A stretch of DNA of 64,000 nucleotides. It comes from Elymus sibiricus. Lineage: Eukaryota; Streptophyta; Magnoliopsida; Poales; Poaceae. Shown here piece after piece: positions 55,105 through 64,000 of this stretch. The stretch is taken from the NCBI GenBank assembly GCA_039707655.1, contig CM077665.1:307768486-307832485 (forward strand), given 5' to 3'. The position numbers and the translations under genes are program-made. Within the stretch, counting starts at the first letter, position 1; every line of letters begins with the position of its first letter. The notes beneath the pieces were generated by a model. The model saw nothing but the letters and a program-made list of their open reading frames with translations, was not told the DNA's origin and made no database searches.

Positions 55105-55124
55105 CCTCCCCGGCAACGGCGCCA
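55105..55124 (-). other. Primer-binding site of element 3
   Basis: TGGCGCCGTTGCCGGGGAGG on the minus strand, ten bases after the 5' LTR end. This primer site is common in Athila-type grass elements. Confidence 0.9.
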
Positions 55125-55134
55125 GAAAAGAGCT

Positions 55135-56786
55135 TGATGTCTACTACGCAACTTTATTCTTGTAGACTTTGTTGGGCCTCCAAGCGCAGAGTTTTGTAGG
55201 ACAGTAGCAATTTTCCCTCAAGTGGATGACCTAAGGTTTATCAATCCGAGGGAGGTGTAGGATGAAGATGGTCTCTCTCAAACAATCCTACAATCAAATA
55301 CAAGAAATCTCATGTGTCCCCAACACACCCAATACAATAGCATATTGTATAGGTGCACTAGTTCGGCGAAGAGATGGTGATACAAGTGTAATATGGATGG
55401 TAGATATAGGTTTTTGTATTCTAAAAATATAAAAACAGCAAGGTAGAAAGTAACAACAGTGAGCACAAACGGTATTGCAATGCTTGAAAACAAGGCCTAG
55501 GGTCCGTACTTTCGCTAGTGCAATCTCTCAAAAATGCTAATATAATTGGATCACATAACCATCCCTCAACGTGCAACGAAGAATCACTCCAAAGTTCTTA
55601 TCTAGCGGAGAACATAAGAAGAATTGTTTGTAGGGTACGAAACCACCTTAAATTTATCCTTTCCGATCGATCTATTCAAGAGTTTGTACTAGAATAACAC
55701 CATATGATACGCATCAACCAACTCTAATGTCACCTAGATACTCCAATGTCACCACAAGTATCCATGACTTAATTATACGATACGCATCAAACAATTTCAG
55801 ATTCATAATACTCAATCCACACAAAGAACCTCAAAGAGTGCCCCAAGATTTCTATCGGAGAAAGTAGGACAAGAACGTGTATCAACCCCTATGCATAGAT
55901 TACCCCAATGTCACCGCGGGAATCCGCAAGTTGAGTACCAAAACATATATCAAGTGAATCAATTGAACACCCCATTGTCACCACGGGTATCCGCATGCAA
56001 TACATATATCCAGTGTTCTCAAATCCATAAAAGTATTCAATCCGGTAACGAAATCTCAAAGGGAAAACTCAATTCATCACAACTAGATAGAGAGGGAAAC
56101 ACATCATATAATCCGAATACATTAACAAAGCCCGTGATACATCAAGATCATGACATCTCAAGAACACGAGAGAGAGAGAGAGAGAGAGATTGAACACATA
56201 GCTACTGGTACATACCCTCAGCCCCGAGGGTGGACTACTCCCTCCTCGTCATGGCCTCCACCGAGATGATGAAGATGGCCACCTGAGATGGATTCCCCTC
56301 TCCGGCAAGGTATTGGAACACCTCCAGATTGGTTTTTCGTCGATACAAAGAGTTGCGGCGGCAGAGCGGAGAGTCTAGGGTTATTTTTGATGGTTTCCGA
56401 ATATTTGGGAATTTATAGGCATCGGAGGCGGTTGAGGGGGTGCCCAAGGCGCCCAGCACCCACCAAGCCGCGCCAGGGGGCCTCTGGCGCGCCCTGGTGG
56501 GGGCTGGCCACCCTGGGCCCCCTCTTCTGGTGATCTTTGGCCCATCTGGTTTCTTCTGGTCCGTAAAAAATCTACAAAAATCCCCGCAGTGTTTTATCTC
56601 CGTTTGGTACTGATTTTCTGCGAAGTAAAAAACAAGCAAAAACATCAACTGGCACTTGGCACTATGTCAATAGGTTAGTCCCAAAAAATGATATAAAGTT
56701 GTAATAAAATGATTGTAAAACATCCAAGAATGATAATATAACAGCATGGAACAAGCAAAAATTATAGATACGTTGGAGACATATCA
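55135..56786 (-). repeat. 5' LTR of element 3
   Basis: Matches 49524-51176; ends ATATCA at 56786 (ACATATCA where the other copy has ACGTATCA), then ACCCA. Confidence 0.95.
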
Positions 56787-57288
56787 ACCCACCATCAGCA
56801 ATGTCCTCGTCACCAAAACCCTCATCGACGGCGGCGCTAGGCTCAATGTTCTCTCTGTCGAGACTTTCGAGACGCTCCAGGTGCCCTATGACCAGCTCAT
56901 GCCGACCAAGCCCTTCTCAGGAGTGACCAACGGCTCCACCACACCACTGGGGCAGGTGCGCCTCCCAGTCACCTTCGGCAAGCGCGACAATTACCGCACC
57001 GAGCTCATTGACTTCGACGTTGCTCACATCGGCCTCTCATACAACGCCATCCTTGGGTACCCTGCCCTCGCCAAGTTCATGGCGGCAGTCCACCATGGCG
57101 ATAACGTCCTCAAGATGCCAGGGTGCAGCGGCGTCATCACGGTCGCCTACGACAAGAAGGATGCAGTCTGCTCCCTTGAACGCGCCTACCAGGCCGCCGC
57201 GGCCGAAAACTCTGATGACGAGGGCGACGTCTTGCCTCCCGAGGACACCCGCAAGAAGCAGAAGCAGCTCCTCCCCAAGAGCCGCTAG
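56787..57288 (+). pseudogene. Protease of element 4, continued after element 3
   Basis: Resumes the frame left at 49523: TISNVLVTKTLIDGGARLNVL, FSGVTNGSTTPLGQVRLPV, LSYNAILGYPALAKF, and an acidic tail ending at 57288. The active-site triplet reads D-G-G where element 2 has D-S-G; the catalytic Asp is kept. Order and spacing parallel element 2 (23720-24278). Confidence 0.88.
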
Positions 57289-57366
57289 GGGGCTGGGCCC
57301 TCCACCGCTGGCGTCTCAGGCCCTGCGTCCGCCGCTGGGGCGCCTCTCCCTCTCGCATAGGAAGGC

Positions 57367-57885
57367 GTGCCTGGCGCCTCCCTCGGGGCAGGCTCGGGGG
57401 CTTCCACCTGGAAAGCTACCGACCTGACCGGTGCGACGGGGGAGGTGCTCGGGCACCACTCGGAGGCGTGCTTTGACGCGCGCCCTCACAAGCAAGAAGC
57501 AAGGCGCGAGGCACCAGGAACAAGAGAGTTCATCACCAACGTGATCAGGGAGCTTCAGGAGGCGCAGGCCCTACGCGGCGAGCATCACCCTGCGCCACCC
57601 GGTGCGGCAGCCATCCATGACGGCAGGCTGCGCGTCTGCGTCAACATCCCGGGCCTCAACAGGGCATCATCGCAGGGCCTCTTCTGGCCATCGCGTATCG
57701 GACACAGTGGGGGCTTCCCCTGCAGCTACATCCGCATGCCCTTCGGCCTCGCGAACGCGGGCGCTACGTACCAGCGCCTCATGCAGACCGCCCACGCATC
57801 TCATGAGGCCCGACGCCGCGAGGACCTTCCGGAGATCCCAGACCCTCGCGAGCCCCTCGAGCCTCCGGAGCACTCAAGCTCATGA
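57367..57885 (+). pseudogene. Miniature RT remnant of element 4
   Basis: Equivalent to 24341-24808 in element 2: RVCVNIPGLNRASSQG followed after a short gap by YIRMPFGLANAGATYQRLM, with no polymerase centre. Open for 172 codons. Sharing this compressed structure shows that the deletion occurred in a common ancestor. Confidence 0.75.
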
Positions 57886-57888
57886 TGA

Positions 57889-59585
57889 TCCAGCTTCGAC
57901 AACTACCTCAACGCTTTAGCAGCGCCGATGCCAGGTGACTTTTGGTTTGTTCAATTGAGGGCGCCCCTCGGGCTGCACTATCCTCAAGCTGCTAGGGCCC
58001 GCCCCGTAGATGTATCATTTTGCGCATGCACCAGAATGATTCTGCATTTAATGAATTTCCTAAGTATTCCAACTGCATGACCAGTGCTTTGTCACCATGA
58101 ATGTCGCCGCACCCTTACAACCTCGCCTTCGACCGCCTCATGATTAAGGGCTCGCACGGCGTCTATGCTTGGGTCTGTCCATGCAACGTTGATAAATCCA
58201 AGCGGCTGAGCTCTGTCTCGCGGGCTAGCCCCGTGTACATCACCTCACCAAGGCCCTTGGTGCTTGTCCTCGCGTGAGCTAATCGAGTGTGGGTGAGTCA
58301 GAGCGCACGGCCCGGTTCCAATAACCGCTGTTCGGTGCTTCGCCATCACGGGAGCCGCGCGCCGGGTGTCTTTCCTCGGGTTTGTCGCATGAGAAGACTG
58401 GGCACGACGTCTGTGCTCGGGTCCATCCCTGCAGCGTCGTTAAACCCAATGGCTGAGCTCTGCCTGGCGGCCTGGCTTCGCACACGTCACCTCCTGGGGT
58501 CATTGGTGTTTGGCCTTCTCATGCGATGGCCTCCGGAGATTCATTCGGCGCAGGTTACCCACACCCCACAGGTCTTACAGGCGCGCCTCGCGCTATAAAA
58601 ATTCAGGCGCAACCCGCCTTTGAGGTAGGGCCTCGTGAGTCCCGCACTGGCTCACGGGTGCCCAGATACACCTCCCCAGTTCAGTCGTGCAAGCCACGAG
58701 TGCGAACTTATTGGGCTGTACATGCCCGAAGACTCTAATACAGAGGTCCCTTCCCACGCCCAAGTGGAAGCCCCATGGTCCGCGCTGGCGGACGACACTG
58801 TCGCTCAGCGGCTATGCCCACGCCCAGTGAAAGCCCCATGCTCCGCGCTAGGGGATAAACAACTGAGGGCGCCCTAGCGGTTGCACCAACCTCAGGATGG
58901 CCTCCCGGCTCTTCACACAGCCCTGTAACGCAGCGTTCCCCTGGGATGCACGCGCGAGGGGGCTGGCCGGGGGCTACGCTCAGGACAGGCCTGGCATGAG
59001 CCACCTCACCAGGTTCTAGTATCTGGTCTTCTCGCATCCCTCCCAGGTAAAAGCTGGCGAGAAAAGGTATGAACTCACCTCACGGGCGCCGCTCGCACGT
59101 CAAGGGTGATCCTTGAGCATCGCGACTTAGGGGCCTCACCGGTCACGTAGCCCCTCGCCCCTTGGTCTCGTCCTGGCGATCTGGACGCCCCAACGGCGGT
59201 CGAGGTATGCGCGGGATTGGGCCCTGCCGACGCAGAGCACTAAGGCACCCCCAAATCTACCTTGGCATCAACATGTTTAATTCGTGAGTGTTGCTCGCAC
59301 GTCAAGGGGGACCCCTGAGCATCGCAACTCAGGAGCCTCACTGGTCACGTAGCCCCTCGCCCCTTGGTCTCGTCCTGGTGATCCGGACACCCCAACGGCG
59401 GTCGAGGTATGCGCGGGATTGGGCCCTGCCGATGCAGAGCACAAAAGCAAGCGGGAAGGAAACAAGGCACCGGAGGAAATCACGAAATTCAAGGAAATTC
59501 AAGCAATTATTACAGGCACTGAATGTCTTGCGAATTCAAAGTCTCACGCCTCCGCGAGGCACAGTGAAATGTTGCAGGGTAAGAT
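57889..59585 (+). other. Element 4 spacer with diverged repeats
   Basis: Counterpart of 24809-26757. It holds two diverged ~62-bp units (58757-58860) and two copies of the hairpin-bearing unit (CGTCAAGGG…CTCAGGAGCCTCAC) at about 59095-59240 and 59292-59440. No gene is seen. Confidence 0.7.
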
Positions 59586-62500
59586 CTAGGAGGAGGGGCC
59601 CCCATCGCCATGGCCATCGTCGCCAACTGTCCCGGTCACGGCAAGCTCATCGTCAACGTCGCCGCCACCGTCGTCACCACCGCTTGCTTCCGCCGCCGGG
59701 GGCTTGGCAGTGGCGATGCAGGTGAACTTCTCCACCAACGCATCCACTGGACCCTTCACGGCCGCTTCCGCAGCAGCGCGGGACGCAGGAGCAACCAGGA
59801 CGAGCACCGCATCGAAGCTGAAGTCGGGCTCGCGGACGTAGAGCTGGCTGAAGACCCACGTCGCGGCCGTGGAAAGACGATCGCGGCACTCGTCCTCCAA
59901 AATGGTGTCCACCCTGGTGGAAGCGCCTTCGAGCACCTCAGCAAGCTTGAAGGAGAGCCCTACGTAGCCGGCTTCGGGGGTCGCCAAAGGCTCCGAATCT
60001 TCCCCTGCAAATGGAGCGCAGCGACTTGCGAAGCTCGAGTTCGAGGGAGGGGAAGGCGTCGCGCTCCGCGGCCACGACAAGGGTCCTCTCCCTGGCTTCC
60101 AGCTGGGTCGTCGTCTCGGAGACGCGCCAGGCGTGGGACGCCTGGGCTTCTTCCACCTCCTCCTTCAACTTGGCCAGGCGCTCACTTTCCTTGGTTTGGT
60201 CATCGGCCACTCGGGACAGCGTGGAGTCGCGATCGGCGAGCTTCGCCTCGCGGGTCTTGAGGACCTCCTCCTGCTCACGGAGTCGTTGCGCGAGCGCGGC
60301 TTGCTCGTCCTGAAAGGCCTTCAGGTTGACCTCCGCCTCACCGTAGCGCTTCCTAGCAGACTCCTCCTCGACCAGTGCCACGTCTCGGGCCGCCTTGGCC
60401 TCGGCGGCCTCCTTCTCGCTCTTCGTGATGGCAGCCTCGGCCCGGCTCCAGGCCGTCCGGGTGGCCGCCTCGGCCTGGGACCACCCGAAACGAGCCCCAG
60501 GCGCTCCTTCGCGAGGCGCCTCTCAGCATCTTGGAGGTCGGCCCGGAGCCTGCCTAGCATGGTGTAGGCCTCGTCCAAGGCACCGAACCTGATCAGAGGA
60601 CCGCAGCGCGCGAGCGTCAGAACCGGACCGGGAGGCGACACCGGCGCATCGGCGGGTGCCGTGGCCAAGGGTCCGGCAGCGTTGCTAACTTGGGGAGTCG
60701 GGGGCTTCGGTTTCTCCTCCGTCACGGCAAGCACGGACGACTCCACAACCACCTGGCCCGTGGGGGCTGATGTCTACTATGCAACTTTATTCTTGTAGAC
60801 TTTGTTGGGCCTCCAAGCGCAGAGTTTTGTAGGACAGTAGCAATTTTCCCTCAAGTGGATGACCTAAGATTTATCAATCCGTGGGAGGTGTAGGATGAAG
60901 ATGGTCTCTCTCAAACAACCCTGCAATCAAATACAAGAAATCTATTGTGTCCCCAACACACCCAATACAATGGCAAATTGTATAGGTGCACTAGTTCGGC
61001 GAAGAGATGGTGATACAAGTGCAATATGGATGGTAGATATAGGTTTTTGTAATCTGAAAATATAAAAACAGCAAGGTAACAAATAGTAAACAGCGAGCAA
61101 AACATTGTATAAATGCTTGGAAACAAGGCCAAGGGTCCGTACTTTCGCTAGTGCAATCTCTCAACAATGCTAATATAATTGGATCACATAAACATCCCTC
61201 AACGTGCAACGAAGAATCACTCCAAAGTTCTTATCTAGCGGAGAACATAAGAAGAAATTGTTTGTAGGGTATGAAACCACCTTAAAGTTATCCTTTCCGA
61301 TCAATCTATTCAAAGAGTTCGTACTAAGATAACATCAAATTATCCTTTCCGTTCGATCTATCTAAGAGTTCGTACTGGAATAACACCATATGATACGCAT
61401 CAACCAACTCTAATGTCACCTAGATACTCCAATGTCACCACAAGTATCCATGAGTTAATTATACGATACACATCAAACAATTTCAGATTCATAATACTCA
61501 ATCCAACACAAAGAACCTCAAAGAGGACCCCATGATTTCTATCGGAGAAAGTAGGACAAGAACGTGTATCAACCCCTATGCATAGATTATCCCAATGTCA
61601 CCTCGGGAATCCGCAAGTTGAGTACCAAAACATATATCAAGTGGATCAATAGAATAACCCATTGTCACTACGGGTATCCGCATGCAAGACATATATCAAG
61701 TGTTCTCAAATCCATAAAAGTATTCAATCCGGTAACGAAATCTCAAAGGGAAAACTCAATTCATCACAACTAGATAGAGAGTGAAACACATCATATGATC
61801 CGACTATATTAACAAAGCCCGTGATACATCAAGATCGTGACATCTCAAGAACACGAGAGAGAGAGAGAGAGAGAGATTGAACACATAGCTATTGGTACAT
61901 ACCCTCAGCCCCGAGGAGGATTACTCACACATTATCATGGTGAGAAATAGAGATTTGTTGATGGAGAGGTGCAACCCCGAGGAGATGGAGGCGATGGCGG
62001 CCACGGCGCCGGCGACGGGCAGCGGCGGTGGCGACGGGCGGCGGCCCGTTGCCCACCTTCTTCCTTGGTCATTGTGCTGCAATGGAGGAGCCTCTCCCCT
62101 TCTTGGCGGCTGCCAAGGGAGACGCAAATTCGTGGCTCTTGGTGGCTCTCCCAAAATTAGGGTTTTCCTCTCCTTATATGCGCCTCTGTGGTGCTCTATG
62201 GCCCTCCGATGGATGGACCCTTGATCCAATGGCTCTTGGGCACCTTTAGAACCTTCCTAGGGGGCCCTCACAACCCTCATGACTCCCCAAAGTCGTGGCT
62301 TGGCCGAATATATCAGATATGGTAAGAGTTGGACTCAATCACGTCATCAATTCTCGTAATCCCGTAATCAGATATTCTCCTTCAGTAAAACGGGTCTCCA
62401 GATCGCATCAGAACTTCGTTTTGGACGAATTTGTTGTCCAGAATCATTGCCATAAAATTCCCACACTTTCCTAGTTTTAACTTTTTCCATTTGACGCCAT

Positions 62501-64000
62501 CTTCGGGGGTCAAACTGATGATCTTTAAAAACTGTTCGTGGACAGATTTCAGGAAAGTCAGAGTCCTCCAACAAGGCTCCTTTTGCATTTTTTCGACAAT
62601 TTCCAATTAATTCCTACACATAAAAGTGTGAAACAAGAATTTGTGCAAATTTGCAACCATTAATAGGTTAGTCCCAATAAATCATAAAACAATAGTAAAA
62701 ACATAGGCGAATATGACATGAATACTTCATAAATTATCGATACGTTGGAGACGTATCAGGGGCTGGCTCCTCCCGAGGCTGCATCGCTGCGCCCTCGAGA
62801 ACGGATTCCACCAGAAGGGGGCGAGGAGCCGCCCCCTCCATCAGCGTCGGGACCACCACGGCTACAGCGGGGAACGCCGCCTCGAGAGCCCCCGTGCCCT
62901 CGGCGACCGGAACTCCAAGCGGCGTGCTGGGCTGGCGCGGCTCGCTTCCATCGCGGCCCAAGGCCGATGGCGCCCCCAGGACAGGGGGCTCCTTCGGCTC
63001 AACGCTCGCCTTCTTCCTCTTCGGCACGACCTCGACTCTGGCCAGTGAGAGGAGGAGTGCCGTGAGCACATGCACAGTGCATGGTCAAACAGAGACGAGG
63101 AAGGTTACTTACTCCTCGCGCGCGACCCACTTCCTCTTCTTCTCCACCTCGGCGCTGGTCGGAACGCCCCCACTTCCTTTCGGTGCGGCCTTGGCCGTGC
63201 CCGGGGGGCGAGCGGGGTGCTCCTCGCCAACCCCCGGTGTGGTGCTGCCGCCCGGAGGGGTGCGGAGGACGCCCTGAGGAACCGCGGCCAGCAAAGCCAC
63301 GTCCTCCTCAGCGGTGGCCGCCCCGCCTCTCGGCCACGGCACGGGCTGAGACGAGGCCAGCATCTCGGCCACCTTGCTGGGGCACGGGGAGTCCTCCGGA
63401 GCGGGCACGGCCGCGCACTTCTTCGGGGTCGTCCGGCCGAATGTCCGAGCGGTTTGGGGAGAAGGCCCCGGCCCCCTGAGCACCCTGGCGAAGCCTGGGA
63501 GTCGGTGGGGGGGCTCGTCGGTATCATCATCGTCGTCATCAAGGCTGCGGAGGAGCACGCTCTGCGACTGAGGGGACGCCTCCTCCCTGTCATCCATGGT
63601 CTCCTCCAAATCCTCCCCGCCACTGGTGTCGCCGGAGGACACCAGCACCGGGGGATTGGGGTGCCCGGATGGCGTGAGCCCCAGGTCGTCAAAATAGGGC
63701 ATGGCGGCGGCCAGCGCCCTGCCGTCATCGCGGCGGTATAGCGGGGCGTAGGCCTCGGGAAGATCCCCGGGATCATTGAAGAGCAGAGTGTTCAGGGCCT
63801 TGTCCCACTCCTTGCCTGTCAGGCTGGCGGATCTGAGCCTGATGGCATCTCCCATGCCCTCGTACTCCCACATGGGCTTCGAGTGCTGCTGGAGCGGCGC
63901 CAGGCGCTGCGTCACGAACTCCTTCACCATCATCGCCCCGGCAGCTTCCTGGCGTCCATGTCCGAGGAGATCCGCTTCAAGACAGGCGTCTCCCGGGGCT
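59586..64000 (-). pseudogene. Antisense gene of element 4, split by a solo LTR
   Basis: Minus-strand exons, by eye: from the window edge to 63113 (…MMVKEFVTQRLAPLQQHS; PLYRRDDGRALAAAMPYFDDLGL; acidic linker), a 75-bp GT-AG intron 63112-63038 with donor GTAAGTAA and acceptor CACTGGCCAG, then 63037-62764. The same exon continues at 60762 after the solo LTR. Downstream it encodes a Pro/Val-rich linker, a coiled-coil (KRYGEAEVNLKAFQ, LREQEEVLKTREAKLADRDSTL) and a C-terminal domain (LEDECRDRLSTAATWVF) with a Gly/Asp tail to 59586. It matches the tail of the element 2 antisense protein and the C-terminal style of the element 0 gene. Two frameshifts (near 60500 and 60010) plus the solo LTR make it a pseudogene. 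The N-terminal Transposase_28-like domain would lie beyond the window. Confidence 0.75.
60768..62758 (-). mobile_element. Solo LTR (1991 bp), relative of element 3, TSD GGGGC
   Basis: TGATGTCTACTATGCAAC to GACGTATCA, flanked by GGGGC at 60763-60767 and 62759-62763. The first ~1150 bp match the element 3 LTR (with an extra ~55-bp duplication near 61310-61385). From about 61913 to 62690 the sequence is different, although the terminal 20 bp agree again. It therefore belongs to another subfamily or is a mosaic LTR. No internal sequence: a solo LTR left by LTR-LTR recombination. Confidence 0.93.

Larger units (their letters stand above)
49524..56786 (-). mobile_element. Element 3: non-autonomous gypsy-like LTR element, TSD ACCCA
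   Basis: LTRs 49524-51176 (1653 bp) and 55135-56786 (1652 bp) are nearly identical (few differences per 100 bp by eye). ACCCA flanks both ends (49519-49523, 56787-56791). A primer site reading TGGCGCCGTTGCCGGGGAGG on the minus strand at 55105-55124 fixes the orientation. In element sense the LTR starts TGATACGTCTCCAACGTATC, an edge characteristic of very abundant Triticeae gypsy (Athila-like) families. The ~4-kb internal region has one ORF (54224-55009) and no protease, RT, RNase H or integrase, so it depends on an autonomous relative. It splits the protease of element 4. Confidence 0.94.
46662..64000 (+). mobile_element. Element 4: gag-protease non-autonomous gypsy element, runs off the window
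   Basis: Starts TGTCGGCGTTCTGGGATCGG at 46662 inside the A LTR. Same layout as element 2: LTR (46662-47547), primer-site tract, gag plus protease, mini-RT, repeat-rich spacer, antisense gene. The 3' LTR is not reached. The left target duplication should be CTAGC (46657-46661). It is interrupted by element 3 (49524-56786) and by a solo LTR (60768-62758). The antisense gene is far better preserved here than in element 2. Confidence 0.9.

Overview
This is plant nuclear DNA, almost certainly from a large-genome grass, most likely a Triticeae (wheat, barley or rye relative). The evidence is that essentially every base can be assigned to nested LTR retrotransposons of grass type: a Tekay-like Ty3/gypsy chromovirus with ~4.3-kb LTRs, Tat-type gypsy elements with an antisense spliced ORF, a Sirevirus-type Ty1/copia element, and gypsy-like elements with a TGGCGCCGTTGCCGGGG primer site. 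I found no convincing host gene, rRNA, tRNA or bacterial-type feature. Family names are by recognition, not by database search.

The window is best read as one old chromovirus ('A', + strand) split by four insertions. A survives as 4361-4525, 20424-20794, 42206-43404 (pol, chromodomain) and 43405-46661 (its 3' LTR, cut open by the last insertion). (1) 'Element 0' occupies 1-4360 (3' end only; 3' LTR 3805-4360) and carries a decayed, intron-bearing antisense gene with its own TATA box. (2) 'Element 1' (4526-20423, TSD TTAAG) is a non-coding Tat-like element with 622-642-bp LTRs, full of tandem repeats, and contains a complete Sirevirus-like copia (9881-19278, TSD TTTCT) with an uninterrupted 1314-aa polyprotein. 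(3) 'Element 2' (20795-42205, TSD GGGTC) is a gag-protease non-autonomous gypsy element. Most of its 3' half has been replaced by 'B' (27317-41909, minus strand), a partial LTR-internal-LTR-internal tandem of the same chromovirus family as A. (4) 'Element 4' (46662 to beyond 64000) is a relative of element 2. It is interrupted in its protease by 'element 3' (49524-56786, minus, TSD ACCCA) and in its antisense gene by a solo LTR (60768-62758, TSD GGGGC).

Relative order follows from the nesting: A first; then elements 0, 1, 2 and 4; then the copia, B, element 3 and the solo LTR. The A/B family was therefore active both before and after element 2 inserted. Perfect 5-bp target duplications were read directly for five insertions. 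B and element 0 lack one side each, and the far side of element 4 lies outside the window.

Most coding regions are broken. The exceptions are the copia polyprotein (open throughout but lacking a nucleocapsid zinc knuckle) and a 261-aa ORF of unknown function in element 3. The most unusual points are the promoter-plus-introns structure of the antisense gene, an in-frame chimera of reverse transcriptase with the antisense protein at 26758-27996, the abnormal extra terminus of the copia (19011-19278), and reiterated hairpin plus PPT-like modules in the Tat-like elements.
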